Source: Mauremys mutica
Taxonomy: Eukaryota > Chordata > Testudines > Geoemydidae
NCBI RefSeq assembly: GCF_020497125.1
Contig: NC_059074.1
Span: 195,229,415 to 195,293,414 of the forward strand
Direction of reading: 5' to 3'
DNA: 64,000 bases
In this document: positions 30,105 to 42,460 of the stretch, in pieces
Position numbering within the stretch: the first letter of the stretch is position 1
Layout: each line of letters begins with the position of its first letter
Translations under genes and position numbers: made by a program
Notes under the pieces: model-generated
What the model was told of the DNA's origin: nothing
Seen by the model: the letters and a program-made list of their open reading frames with translations, nothing else
Database searches by the model: none

Positions 30105-30325
30105 CCTGGTCTACTCACAGCTTTTGCCGCGGTATAGTTATTTCATTTAGGGGGTGTGGGTTTTCAATCAATATATTTACATTGGTACAACCCCAATGTG
30201 GATGCCGTAACACCGGTATCAGCACTTTTATGCCAGTGTCACTGGTCCACCCAACCGGAGTATACTGCTTTAATCATATGGGTATAGTTAAAATGGTACA
30301 ACTTTTGTGTGTAGGCAAGATCTTA
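30105..30325. mobile_element. Harbinger-type MITE
   Basis: GGCCTGGTCTACTCACAGCT on the left and ACTTTTGTGTGTAGGCAAG on the right resemble inverted ends with GTCTAC / GTAG(A/G)C cores. Interior GGTATAGTTA and GGGTATAGTTAAAATGG repeat. Flanks give no clear duplication. Confidence 0.5.
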
Positions 30326-32125
30326 GAAATTGTTCCTCCCATGAATCTGTTTTCCTTTGGAGTTTCTTATTGGTTCCCTCCCACCCCGCGCTTCTCTCCC
30401 CTTCCCATTCCCCATCCTGCCCCAACTCCTTCTCCTTTTAGTGTTTTCATTTTAGCTCTTAATGAGAGATGAACTTGATCAAAACCCTGGTTTCATCCCA
30501 CTGGGAATTTGAACATGGAGCCATTCCATGTTTCACCTCTGACCCCTATCTGTATCATGGGCCAAACTGAAACCCAGGAGTCAAAAAAACCTCTCAATCT
30601 AGCTCTGGCCATCACAGACTGACTTCATCCTTACTCTGAATTGTATTGCTTGGCTGGTATACACAATATCTCAGTTCTAGGCTGAGAGAGCAACATAGGA
30701 GGCTTGTGTTGGCGTCTGATGAACAAATGTGGTTTTGGTGGCTCTGAGGTGGTTGGTTTGAGCAGCTGGATAACCTAATGGGGCAGAAACAGTATGTCCC
30801 CAAAGGTGAGGTGGAAAAAAGCAAGATTAGCGGTGGGTGATTTCTGGCTAAGGTGATCACAGAGCAGGGAGTAAAGAGTGTGGAAAGGTGACCAGACTGG
30901 TCACTCCTGCCATGAATGGTGCAGTGTGGGATAGCAGCGGGACAGCGCTGGTTCCGTTACCTCAGAGCTGGCTATCACCTCAGTGTGGCTTTGCTGCCAC
31001 TGTGCAACCATGAGGTGAAGATTCCTTCCCTCCCTGCCCCACCTTCTGGGGAATGTCCCTGTGCCAAACCTGGGCTTGGCATGTGGGGCAGGATTTCGTC
31101 CTGAGACCCTGACCCTCCACTCTGTATTACAATGTGAGTTTTGCTTGAACACAGAAGGGCCCACACACTTGGGCCCTTATCTGAACCAAACCTGAATTCC
31201 TGCCTTTTGAGGTTTGCCTTTCGCTAATTCTCAGCAATCCCGACTACCACAGAACCACTCTCCCAGAGTCCCACCCTGTTTGGGGTCAGTCAAGTCGACT
31301 GGTGTTGCAGATGTTCAGCCTCTCAGGCTTTAGCCCTACATAGAATATCTGGCTGCTGCCACACACACACATACACCCGCATTGTGGCTAGTGGAGGAAG
31401 AATACAGAGGCTGATCTAGTTATTTTAAAGTGGGGAAGGGGGGGGGGCTGATGGGGACCTGAAAGCTACATGGGGAGCTGCTTTTCTTGGAGGCCTTGGT
31501 GTCTCTGAGGTATCACTTCTATGAAACAGAGATGATTTGGTATGGGTCAGTAATTCATAGTGCACATAAAGTAGGTGTAATGAGTAGGGGGAATGATGGA
31601 GGGACCATATCCTCTCTCTCTTTAAGGGGCCAATAGCAAGTTGGTTTCATTAAGACAATCACACAAAAGGAGCAAAAGATGCAAATGTGGGTTGAAAATG
31701 TTTTCTAATTTTCTCCTTTAAAATATCGGGGCTGGGCTGGAGGAGAGAAGGGAGCTTGGAGTGTGGCACTGGGGAAATTCTTACACACCAACTCAAAGGC
31801 AGAAAAACCACCTTGGCAGGTAGGATGTCTACTGCTTTTCCTCACTTGGGTTCTCGGCAGAAGGGCCTGGAAAAATGAACTCCTCTGCTAGAAGGCATGC
31901 ACTAGTGGGGCTGCGGTTCTGGTGGGCAGCCGTGAGACTTCTCAGGGCCACACAGGAGAGACAAATAGGAGAGATGACAGGCTATTCACAGAAAATATAA
32001 TTAGCTCAGAATATATTAATAGTCATAGTTAAAGTTATTTGCTACTCAAAAATAACAAGATCTAGAGAAGACCATCAACCAGAAAAGGCAGTTTGGAATG
32101 TTCTGCAGTTGTAGGTTGGTTTAAT
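30326..32125. other. No gene recognised
   Basis: Includes a short (CA)n stretch at about 31360-31375 and a G run at about 31436-31447. Otherwise unassigned. Confidence 0.3.
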
Positions 32126-32588
32126 AGCTCAGGGGCTCGTTCACCTGCACATCTACCAATATGATATATGCCATCATGTGCCAGCAATGCCCCTCTGCCA
32201 TGTACATTGGCCAAACCGGACAGTCTCTATGCAAAAGAATAAATGGAATCAAATCTGCCATCAGGAATCATAACATTCAAAAACCAGGAGGAGAACACTT
32301 CAACCTCTCTGGCCACTCAGTAACAGATTTAAAGGTGACAATTTTGCAACAGAAAAGCTTCAAAAACAGACTCCAATGAGAAACTGCTGAACTTGAATTA
32401 ATATGCAAACTAGATACTATCAATTTAGGCTTAAATAAAGACTGGGAATGGCTGAGCCATCACTCACTGAATCTATTTCCCCATGTTAAGTATCCTCACA
32501 CCTTCTTGTCAAACTGTCTGAAATGGGCTACCTTGATTATCACTACAAAAGGTTTTTTTCTCCTGCTGACAATAGCTCATCTTAATTA
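32126..32588 (+). pseudogene. Penelope-like GIY-YIG endonuclease domain, broken
   Basis: Penelope-like elements fuse reverse transcriptase to a C-terminal GIY-YIG nuclease that nicks the target. Here the frame has IYAIMCQQCP (the CxxC form special to these elements, in the GIY position), MYIGQTGQSL (YIG), then LCKRINGIKSAI, where the catalytic arginine is present but the expected histidine of the RxxxHxxxI pattern is isoleucine. GGEHFNLSGHS follows. One stop, TGA at 32377-32379, interrupts the frame, which then stays open to 32588 through ELELICKLDTINLGLNKDWE. The copy is inactive by truncation, stop and His loss. What is seen is clear; family assignment rests on the motif set. Confidence 0.75.
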
Positions 32589-32815
32589 ATTAGCCTCTTA
32601 GCGTTGGTAGGGGAACTCCCACCTTTTCATGTTCTCTGTAGGTATATATATCTCCTCACTATATGTTCCATTCTATGCTTCCGATTAAGTGGGCTGTAGC
32701 CCACGAAAGCTTATGCTCAAAAAAATTTGTTAGTTTCTAAGGTGCCACAAGTACTCCTGTTCTTTTTGCAGATACAGACTAACACGGCTGTTACTCTGAA
32801 ACCTTTAATAGTATT
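32126..32815 (+). mobile_element. 5'-truncated Penelope-like element with GIY-YIG region and 3' tail
   Basis: The GIY-YIG endonuclease coding region is followed without a break by the 3' untranslated tail, which ends ACACGGCTGTTACTCTGAAA. The tail includes CACGAAAGCTTATGCTCAAA and GGTGCCACAAGTACTCCTGT, matching 1471-1588. The reverse transcriptase half is missing. Confidence 0.75.
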
Positions 32816-32819
32816 GTGT

Positions 32820-32996
32820 CCCTAGCCTCTGTTTGTCAGTAACTGGGAATGATCAACAGGAAATGGATCATTTGATGATTACCTGTTCTGTTCATTCCCT
32901 CTGGGGCACCTGGCATTGGCCACTGTCAGAAAACAGAATACAAGGCTAGATGGACCTTTGGTCTGACCCAGTATAGCCATTCTTATGTTCTTATTG
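32820..32996 (+). repeat. CR1-type LINE 3' end
   Basis: GGATCATTTGATGATTACCT, CACCTGGCATTGGCCACTGT and GGACCTTTGGTCTGACCCAG end in the short repeat TTCTTATGTTCTTAT, the kind of tandem 3' terminus CR1/L3 elements use for priming. Confidence 0.7.
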
Positions 32997-34018
32997 CTTT
33001 GCTTTTTCAGGTAGAACTGTTGTGAAACAGTCTGTGGAGGGATATAAATATTCATCTCCATTATGATTTCTACACATAAAGAGCAACTGTATTCTTTCAG
33101 CCTGGCTGACCAATTCTTTTCAGTAAACCAACAACAAAACAAGAAAGAACAAAAGTAGAGTCTCCATGACAGAGCATGCAGTGTTTGCATCTCCAGCATC
33201 TCTGTCAGCTACCACAGTAGCAGTGATGGAGCCCTCTCTCCATTTAAAGGTACAGGACCCAGAAAACAAATCCTTATAGATACAAGATCGATGCATGAAC
33301 AAAAATCCAAGAACAATTAGCTACTCACAGGACTGTGGGAGTCTCCTTCTGCAGCCTTGCTAGCCCAGAGGGTTAGTTTCAGATGGTGTTGAGGTGGATG
33401 CTAGGATGTGAAAACATGATCAGATTTGCCATCTGAGAAACCAAAATGCTAATTTCCTAAAGTGCTTAGTCACTTCTAACCACTTATTCATCAACTGTGC
33501 TGTGTGTTTATTAGTGAGTCATGCGAGGGGCACTATAGAAATGCTGAAGAAAAGAGCAGGGTGTTAAACAAAACTCAGATTTGCTGGCTAAATGAAGTTG
33601 GCACCTAGTAGGAGCCTGTGGTATGTTATAATAGCATTATATTTTAAATGATACGATATAATGATGACGGTTGGTGTAAAAGGCCAGTAAATGCTCATTC
33701 CTGCACCTCCTCAGCCTAACTAATGGCTCTGTCATTTTGTTAGAGTCCAGAATTTAATCAGCAGGCGAGTCGTCCTCGTCTTACTTTCCAGCCCACAGAA
33801 AACAGTCCTGTATAAGAAAGATGTGACTCCCAGCGGAGTGTAGTTCCAGCTCCCACAGACCCAGCCAAAGGGACGCTGCTTTGAGGCACACTAGACCTAA
33901 ATTAGACAGCAAGCCCCTCGATTTATGTGAGGGAGCTGCACTGAATTGTGTTGCGAGCTGGGAATTAGAAGGCAGCGTGAGCTAATCACAAAATCGTTTG
34001 GTAAGCTACAGTCTTAAG
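32997..34018. other. No feature recognised
   Basis: Minus-strand frames with a hydrophobic run near 33120-33165 lack a recognisable domain. AT-rich, no terminal repeats. Confidence 0.3.
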
Positions 34019-34542
34019 CAGTGTCAGATTAACGCACAGGCCCATAGGGCCCATGCCCAGGGGTCCCGGCCAGTTTGGGGGGTCCTGCAGGAGCGCCGGA
34101 ACCGGTGTAGAAGTGGGGAAGGGCACTGGTGCTGAACACTGGCCCTGCTCCCTGGCCAGGCCGGAAGCTGGAGCCTGGCCGCGGTAAGAGCCACCCAGGG
34201 AGCCTGGGCTGCTGTGGGGAGCACCGGACCCTCCACTTCCTCTGGGCCGGGGGGCCTGAGAGCAGCTCCCAACCCATGTCCCTGCCCCCCAGGATGTGCT
34301 GCTCAGAGCAGGTAGAGGCTCTGTGAAGAGGCTGATCAGCTTATCAGTTCTCCCCTCCCACCCCCGCCATGAAGTGCAGCCCTTGCCTTCGCCACTCTGT
34401 GCCGGCCTGAGGCTACGACCTCCATGTTAAAACAGGGGCAGGCATGGCCCTCCTGCCTCTCCCCCTCCCCACCCCGAATTCCGGCACCCTTGGGCCCCCG
34501 GGGTGTGAGGGACCCAAATGTTCTTTGTGCCCAGAGCCTCTG
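34019..34542. mobile_element. Probable hAT non-autonomous element
   Basis: It starts CAGTGTCAGATTAACGCACA and ends CCCAGAGCCTCTG. Flanks GTCTTAAG (34011-34018) and ATCTTAAT (34543-34550) agree at six of eight bases. Interior GC-rich with CATAGGGCCCATG and CCCTTGGGCCCCCGG. Confidence 0.55.
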
Positions 34543-34550
34543 ATCTTAAT

Positions 34551-35270
34551 CCCCACATAGGGGGCCTCCTAGGTAACACAGCCACATGAGCGTGTACACA
34601 CTAGTGTTCTCTGTGCCGACACAGCATACCTAGGTTTCCAGAGAGTGCTGTGAATGAGCTGGGACCTATGGGAGCTGCTCAGGGAGGATCTATGCTCACA
34701 CAGCAGGCATTGCAATGAATGCAACTGGCATGCAGGAGACTGTAAACATCTGACTAGAATACACAGCACCAATCCCATATCTACAGCATGCACAAGGCTA
34801 TAGCCCACTTAAAGGACATGGCTCAGGTTCCAGCCCAAATTGCAAATTGGAATCATGTTGTAAGTGGGTCTCTGATTTCGTTGCAACTGTAGAATAGATG
34901 GGGCGGGGGTGGGGGGAAGGAGGGAGTCTTCATTAAAGAAGGATCACTTCACCAACCACTGAAATGCAACTACCTCTGAAAAGAAAACAAGTAGCTACCT
35001 ATCCAAGCTCAGCAACACTACAGAATGGTTTGCGGAAGGAAGAGCGTTTCATGGAATAGAAAACATGGAGGGAAAAGTAGATAATGACTCAGTTTGAAGT
35101 TTGGCCAAAGCAGTGGGATTAAGACACCTTTACTGCTTTGTATTACTGTGTAATAAAATAATACAATGGAGTGGGAAAAAAATCCTCAACTATTTGTTTG
35201 CTTTTTAAAATATGCAAGTGCTTCGCCGTGCTCATGGCCATCGTGTGTTCATTTTCTGCAAACGTTTTAG
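34551..35270. other. No feature recognised
   Basis: Unassigned DNA; G-rich run near 34899-34922. Confidence 0.3.
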
Positions 35271-35729
35271 CAGGGCCGCCTTGGGGGGGAGGTCAAGTGG
35301 GGCAATTTGTCCCAGGCCCCGCAGGGGCCCCGCGAGCCCTGGCCTGGCAGCGGGCCGGGTCTTTGGCCGGCATTTCGGTGGCAGGAGGCCCTTCAGTGCT
35401 GCCGAATATGCAGAGTGACTGAAGGGCCCCCCACCACTGAAATGCCCCGTGAGCCCTGGCCTGGCAGCATTTCGGTGGCAGGAGGCCCTTCAGTGCTGCC
35501 GAATATGCAGAGTGACTGAAGGGCCCCCCGCCACTGAAATGCCCCGTGAGCCCTGGCCTGGCAGCATTTCGGCGGCGGGGGGCCCTTCAGTGCTGCTGAA
35601 GATGCAGAGCGACTGAAGGGCCCCCCGCTGCCGAAATGCCGCTGAAGACCCGGACTGTTGCCAGGTGAGTACAAGCACCGCAGCTCCCCCACTTTGCCCC
35701 AGGCCCCCTGAATCCTCTGGGCACCCCTG
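35271..35729. mobile_element. hAT non-autonomous element with internal triplication
   Basis: It begins CAGGGCCGCCTTGGGGGGGA and ends CCTCTGGGCACCCCTG, related to the 158-bp copy at 43031-43188. CGTTTTAG and TGTTTGAG flank it (six of eight identical). The extra 300 bp come from a triplicated 97-bp unit. Confidence 0.7.
35370..35645. repeat. Three tandem 97-bp units, each an inverted repeat
   Basis: Units begin at about 35370, 35467 and 35563. Each runs from CATTTCGG through GGCCCTTCAGTGCTGC to GACTGAAGGGCCCCCC and GAAATGCC, so the halves of every unit can pair. The third unit is most different (GGCGGCGGGG for GGTGGCAGGA). Confidence 0.8.
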
Positions 35730-35737
35730 TGTTTGAG

Positions 35738-37650
35738 TGAGAGTGTTTTACTGCAAGGAATATTTGAGAGAAGTGAGACACATGCACACGTGATTGATGA
35801 AATCAAATTTTAAATTCACACAAGCAAGTATTTGTGCCAAAGGGCTTATATACTCCTCCACTCAAAAACCAGAAACAATAACCATGTGATTTCTCTGACC
35901 AGTATCAGCTAAACAAAAACCTTGAATTTCACATGTCAGCAACTGATCCAGAAGGTAAAAGGAAAAGATAGTTGAACACTGAGTATATGTGAGCAGCTGC
36001 AATCTGTTTGGAGATCTCCAAGTAGAAAGAGGCTAAAATTGACCAGCTTTTCATTGGGAATTATTTGTTCAGCTCTAAATGTTCATGATTTCAGATTCAG
36101 ATTTTTTTTAGGCTTAGTTTATTTTATTCTTACAGTGCCCTTGGGAACTGTCTTAATCCCTACTGCTTTAGAATGGCATGTATCACTTTCCCCAAAAAAG
36201 ATAGTTTCCACTGTCCCACTGCCTGAGAACCTGTGCATATTCCAGCATCCAGATTCTCCACCTTGTATTCAGCAGAGGGAAGTGCAGCAATTGCATCTGA
36301 AGCTCAGTAGGATGGTTTGCATGTCTGCAGTCATCCTGAAGCTGGTTACCATATAATGTATCTTTGAGAAGTTATGTACTGTGAAGGAATACATTGGGGA
36401 AAAACAGTCTGTACACCTGCTTGCCTGGTCTGTATACTGGGCAGGATGTTTGAAACTCTAAACAAAACAGAAACAAGGGCACACAGTTAACAGAGAAAGG
36501 AGGAGAGTTAGCATGAAGCTGGAGCGCAGCATGTAGGGTGAGGAGCATCATGTGTTGCACTCTATTTATTCCTCTGGCTGACTTCAAAACCATACAAATT
36601 GGCCCACCCCAATCTAATGCTTTTAGGAAGAGGGAAAATTAAAGGGCTGATTCGAATCCTCTGCTCTGCAAGAAGAGAATACCCCACGTTAGGGCAGGAA
36701 TCTGTTGGCCTCCATAAATATTTGTGTGTTCAATACAAGGAATATCCACCATTGGATCATTTTTTACCCCTTCCCAGAGGTATCTCTGGACAGCCCTCTC
36801 AGTCTGTACATGACACTGTTCTTGGGATTTTTGGAGGATCCCACTGCCATGACTCTAAGGTCACGGAGCTCTGCCCCTTTTAAGAATAGTTGAGGGTGAG
36901 AGATGTGATGGAAGTTTATTATCCATTGTGACCATCGTTGCTGGCAGGGGGCCACACAGACTGATCACTCGGGGCAAACTGCAAAGAATGGAGCGGACAA
37001 TCCCCAAAACAGAGGGTTTCTTCTTATAATTAGGTTCACCAATCTTCTCACAAAATAGCTTCTGTAATACCTTACTGGCTACCCCAAAGCCCCCCAAATA
37101 CAGTTTCCCTTAAGCAATCCAGCCTCAGGCTCCCACCCAGACAGCCAAGTCAAATATGGTGAGGATTACCTACAATTGTATTCACCATATATAAAGCTCT
37201 ACCAATCCCAAGAGATCAGACACATAACCCACCAGGCCAATGACTATTTCAGATTTTACCCAAACACAGCCAATTCTTATTAACTAATCTAAGATTTATT
37301 TAAAAAGAAAAGGAAGCGTTACTGCGGTTAAAAGATCATTCTGCGTACAGATATAAATCAAGTTCTTAGATCAGTTTCATAGCAGAAATAATAAGCTGCT
37401 TTTTTTTTTTAAACTCTAGCTTTACCGACACAAAGGCAAGACAACAAACAAGTAGCTCAGAGGAATCATCATCTCCCACACTGGCCCAGTGATGCCACTG
37501 ACTACAGCACAAAGGGAGAGACAAAAAGGAAGTGCAAAAAGTAAGTCGCGTAAATGATAGAACGTAATTGTAGATTTTTCCACAATTGTTTCAATTGCTG
37601 TATTCAAGAGGTAGTAACAAAGTTACTAATTTCTTTCTTTGAGACGATAA
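35738..37650. other. No gene recognised
   Basis: Unassigned; some of 36880-37400 (AATCTAAGATTTATTTAAAA and nearby) looks like old retroelement sequence but cannot be placed. T run at about 37400-37410. Confidence 0.3.
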
Positions 37651-37654
37651 CTGA

Positions 37655-38500
37655 TTTTTTCAGACAAAAGAAATGCAGTAGATCTAATCTACCTGGATTT
37701 CATAAGGCATTTGATGTAGTTCCACATGAGAAATTATTAGTTAATTGGAAGATGGGGATTAATATGAGACCTAAAGGATGGATAAGGAACTGATTAAAGG
37801 GGAGACTGCAACAGGTCACACTGAAAGGTGAACTGTCAGGCTGGAGGGAGGTTACTAGTGGAGTTCCTCAGGGATCAGTTTTGGGACTAATCTTATTGAA
37901 CATTTTTATTACTGACCTTGGCACAAAATGTGGGAGTGTGCTAATAAAATTTGCAGATGACACAAAGTTGGTAGGTATTGCCAATATGGAGGAGGACCAG
38001 AATATCATACAAGACGATCTGGATGACCTTGTAAACCGGAGTAATAGAAATAGATGAAATTTAATAGTTCACCGTGCAAGGTCATGCATTTAGGAACTAA
38101 CAAGAAGAATTTTTTCTATAAACTGGGGACTTTTCAGTTGGAAGTGACAGAGAAGGAGAAAGACCTGGCTGTGTGGGTTGATCACAGGATGACTATGATG
38201 CGGCTGTGAAAAAGGCTAATGTGGTCCTGGGGTGCATCAGGTGAAGTATTTCCAGTAGAGACAGGGAAGTGTTAGTATTATTATACCAGGCACTGGTGAG
38301 ACCTCATCTGGAACACTGTGTGCAGTTCTGGTCTCCCATGTTTAAGAAAGATGAATTCAAACTGGAACAGGTGCAGAGAAAGGCTACTAGGCTGATCCTC
38401 CTTATGAGAGGAGAGTCAAAGTTGGCTTGTTTAGCCTAACCAAAAGAAGGCTGAGGAGAGATATGGTTGCTCTCTATAAATACATCATTGGGATAAATAC
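37655..38500 (+). pseudogene. CR1 ORF2 reverse transcriptase fragment
   Basis: A 5'-truncated CR1 in plus orientation. The polymerase begins with LDF-KAFDVVPHEKLL-type sequence (about 37700-37735), passes GVPQGSVLGL near 37860 and the active site TTTGCAGATGACACAAAG at about 37950, which reads FADDTK with both catalytic aspartates. Later GCATCAGG and TACCAGGCACTGGTGAGACC lead to GGAACAGGTGCAGAGAAAGG and CTGAGGAGAGATATGGTTGC, the usual thumb end of CR1. Frames shift several times and stops occur, so it is dead. Similarity stops at about 38500 before the 3' untranslated end. Confidence 0.75.
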
Positions 38501-38502
38501 CA

Positions 38503-39010
38503 GGGACCCAAGTTCCCCCTAAGTTGTGTGGCTGCGCAGCTGCCTATTAAGCCCCATGCAGGAGCTCAGTGCTGCGGCGGAGACAGATGCCTCTCCCCCA
38601 GCACCGACCTGCTGCGGCCAGGGGAGAGGAGCCCCTCGCCCAGCCCAGGCCTGCTGGAGCTGCTGGAGAGAGGAGCACCTCCTCCTGCCCAGCCCCGCCG
38701 GAGCCAGGGAGAGGCTCCCCGCCCCCGGCACCAAGCTGCTGCTGCGAGAGAAAGCTGGGGGGAGTCCTCTCTCCCCACCAGAGCCCCGAGGCAGCCTGCA
38801 CCCCAAACCCCTAATCCCTGGCCCCACCCCAGAGCTTGCACCCCAAACCTCTGCCCCAGCCCCTTCCCGCACCCTGAACCCCTCATCCCCAGCCTCACCC
38901 CAGAGCTTTCACCCCTAGCTGGTGCCCTCACCCATAGGCGCTGACTTCTGCTGGTGCCGGTGGGTGCTCGACCCCCCCTTTGCCCCCGGCCCCAACTCAA
39001 CTCCGCCCCT
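38503..39010. repeat. GC-rich composite repeat
   Basis: AAGTTCCCCCTAAGTTGTGT opens a block with CCTCTCCCCCAGCACCG and repeated ACCCCAAACC(C/T)CT phrases; from 38934 CATAGGCGCTGACTTCTGCT begins what looks like a second, truncated element. Probably hAT-derived. The many open frames reflect composition. Confidence 0.4.
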
Positions 39011-40591
39011 GAGCAGACTCGTTTTTTTATCTCTCTTTAAATGCTCTTGGTGCCACTAGATGAGACAGCACACCACAGCCAGAAGGTGTGTGGGTTACAC
39101 AAGGTCATGGCTATCCCATGAGCAGGTGTGCCTGGTAGAAGAGAAGGCTACTTACACCTTGTCCCCCACCACTCCTTTCCCTGCCTTTCCTAGCTAGCCA
39201 TAATCTAGTGCATTGTATGCAGAAGCACTCTGAGATACCATCTCCCCAACAGGATTCCTTGAGCCGGCATTATTCGTGTGTGGCAAGAGCAGTGCCAATT
39301 ACCTTTGGAGCTAGCTCCTCCTTATAACCGTGCTTTTCAATGGTGCGCCTTTCCCACAACCACCACCCTTCCCCAAAACGAAACCTAGGCCCCTGCAATT
39401 GCACGTGTCTCATCTGAGGGCAGATTTCTGTTTTGCTTTTGTGTTTTGATAAGGCTGGAGGTGGGAGAGGAACTCAGAAAGAGTTGAAGTTATGGTGTAA
39501 TTAAAATCAAGCACATAAATCAGCTGCCTGCCCTTGACTCTGAAAATGTTCCTCGTTTTTCTTTGCTGGAGGATGGGGGTGACTTTTCAAAGAAAATGCT
39601 TGTGATTGGGCATCTGGCCCTCACACTAAGTTTGGCAGACAGTGAGTTAAGTAGGAGATCCAGTGGGGTGGGAATTGAGGAGACCCTAAGTATTCTTTCT
39701 CTGTCCTGCCCAGGCCTGCACTGTTCAGCAAGGAAAAGGAGTCAGCAGCTCCTTTGACAGGCAGCTAGGAAGAAGTAGGACACCGACTCATCTTGCACAC
39801 TTCTGTAGGTGCCTCTGTATGGATTAAGATGCTTAACTCTAGGCACTCCAGTTTGAAAAGCCTACCCATTATGGTTAGACGATGTGAGCTGATGGGATAG
39901 CCTATTGCTATAGGCCCAAGGTGGATGCAAGTGGCTAGTGCCGAGGGAAGAGTTCTGAATAAGACATTCCAATAATGTAGAATTTATGGCATGAGTGAAA
40001 GAGATGAAAAAATCTGCCTTTCAGCTGCTTCCATCTCCAACACTGCTTGTGATTTGCTAATCTAGCCTTCAACAAGCACTCTGGTGTCCAATAAAATCTG
40101 TTTAATATCTTAGGTTGGGGAAGGGGAGTGGAGTTTACAGGATGTTTCTATTTTCGAAGCGAGATTCTCAACTGCTCCTGTCTCACTCATTTACTCAAAT
40201 ATGAAAGCACTTAACATCTAGACACATCACCACAACTTTTTCTAAACTAGAGAGCCCCAGGAAGCTGAGAGGTCCTAACTTAATAAATGTAATAATCAAA
40301 AACACTGGGCAGTGACTTTAATGCTTGACTTTGCCCTTGAAAGTTTATGGTGTTTAAAACAATTGTAAACATGTCAGTATACATGGATACCGTTTCCATA
40401 GCAGCATAGCAACAGTTAGGGACTTGCTCCCAAACATATCCAAAAGAAAACTAAAAATAGTTTGTTGCATCAAAATATGTATATGTCTTCAGACAGTCCT
40501 ACATGAAACAGGAGTTTGTGGACCGCCATCAACTTTCCTAAAAGGGCATCTGCAAATGGCTATTTTTATTAAATGCAACAACTTCAGAAGT
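39011..40591. other. No feature recognised
   Basis: Unassigned DNA without visible repeats or domains. Confidence 0.3.
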
Positions 40592-40593
40592 AA

Positions 40594-40755
40594 TGGGCCT
40601 GATTCTCTGCTGCCCAGTATTCCATGTAGTCGTTTCAACCAGTGCAAAGGGTGGGTGTCAAATGCTACCAGGTCAGAGTGGGAGTGAGATTACACCCACT
40701 TTGCACTGGTGTAAATGACTTATGTAAAGTGCAAGGCAATGGAGAATCAGGCCCA
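40594..40755. repeat. Palindromic MITE, about 160 bp
   Basis: TGGGCCTGATTCTC and GAGAATCAGGCCCA are perfect inverted ends. If the outermost T and A are taken as flank, AAT is a 3-bp duplication (40592-40594 and 40755-40757). Subterminal TTACACCCACTTTGCACTGG faces CCAGTGCAAAGGGTGGGTGT. Confidence 0.75.
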
Positions 40756-40757
40756 AT

Positions 40758-42460
40758 GTGTGCTGAATGCCTCCAAGGTCCAGGCCAAGAGGCGATTCCA
40801 ATACATTATTAGCTTAAAACTACTCTTCCTCCATCCCTCCCCCTTACTTTGTCTCACAGTTTCTAATCTAAACCCACCATGGAACACTGGTTCCCACCTC
40901 AATTGACATTGTTGTATGCTCTCCGTTGGTGACACCACATCAACCACAGACCTGAGCTGCAGACTAGAGCCAAACCAGAGGTAAAAACCGTGGGAGTTTT
41001 GCTCCTCTTCCATGTGTGTGTGTGTTTTGGGTGGGGTGTGTGTGTATATATATGAGAAAAGCAAGGAGATGGGTTAAGGTTGTACGATTTTTTTAAATTT
41101 AAAATCACTCGGTATTTGATACCCTTTGGATCAGAAATTAATCTGAAATGTTTTATTGTTAGTAAAGTGCTTTATTGACATGGGATGACAGAAACAAAAA
41201 GATTCTAAGAGCTTTGTTACGAAGGATCTGATCCTGCTCTCATTGGCCAAATGCCCATTGACTCCAATGAGTCAGGCCTGACATGATTTTTTATAGTTAT
41301 ATATATAGTTGCTAAAGTTTATATATAGGTTGTGTGTGTGTGTGTGTGTTTGTGTGTGTATGTGTGTGTGTGTGAAAACTCTTAAATTACAGAGGGCCTT
41401 GTGGTCTTCTCTTCCACATATAGCAGTGGGAGCAAAATAGAACAGCAAATTCTCCAGGTATGCAGTGGAGGAAAGTGGGGCCAGCCATGCTTCTGCAGCG
41501 TGTCCTCTCTAGCTCCAGAGGTTGTGCAAGCCCGTGTTTGTGGGAATTGTGCTGTCAGGGCTCTGTGGTTCTGGAGGGATTAGGGAATGGGCTGAGGCAG
41601 GAGGAGGTGAGACAAAGGAGACAGTCGTTCTGCACTGCATCATCCCCATGAACTGAGCAGATGTTCCCCACTAAGATTATAATGACAACGTCAGCATTAA
41701 CTTGTCCCGGTTGTTTCTGCTGTGGTAAGAACTTCTCAGATGGTGCTGCTGGTTGTGTTCAGAGGCAACTACAAATGGGTAGGCTGTGTTAGCCATGATG
41801 CTGAAGGTATGGGCTGGCAACTAATTACGAGGCATTATGGCCTCTGAATGGATAGCTGTTGACTGTTTTCTGTTCCCAAAATAACTGGCTGGTTGCCCTG
41901 TGGGTGGCAGGTGTGTGTGTGGGGGAGCTGGGAAACTTCTCTCCTACCTTTGAAGCATCACTCAGACAATTTTCAGAAGCAGGTTATTGGATTAGTCAGT
42001 GCTGTGCAGGCACTCCCTTTGCTCCTACGCAATTTGTCCCACTGTACTAAGTTGCACAGCCATTTTCTAGAATAGGTTCCCTATCTGCCCCCCCCAATGA
42101 GGTCACCACAATTGCCTGGGAGCCATGCGCCATCTTACACTCCCAAAACCAAGACATCCTTTGAAGCAGAGGGAACTGGATTAATGTGGTATTACAGCAG
42201 GATAAAGGTCTGGGAATGTGACATGTGCTTACCAAGAGATCCTTTTTAGACAAAAAAAATTCTGGGATTAAATAAAGGGTTTTGCAGTGACAACATCTTT
42301 TTGGCAACTGTACAAAGTCTGTTGCATTGGACAGTCATTCCTAAGAGATAACGTGTTGCATGATGTCACAATAAATAAATCACGCACGGCAATGGGGCAA
42401 TGCAGCATGCACAATAGGTGATTTTTTGAACCTGTCACAAATAAAAGCATGGAGTTGTGG
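40758..42460. other. Unassigned, with TG microsatellites
   Basis: (TG)n runs at about 41012-41045 and 41329-41374, the second after an (AT)n stretch. No gene recognised. Confidence 0.4.

Noticed and set aside
33120..33302. Minus-strand 60-codon frame with leucine-rich hydrophobic end
   Set aside because: Hydrophobic run ends at a stop with no domain and no exon-like borders; a chance frame is more likely.
38519..39000. Several frames over 110 codons in overlapping positions
   Set aside because: GC-rich composite repeat; frames on both strands of similar length without conserved motifs.
41012..41374. TG tracts as regulatory Z-DNA elements
   Set aside because: No gene or promoter is recognisable nearby; treated as ordinary microsatellites.
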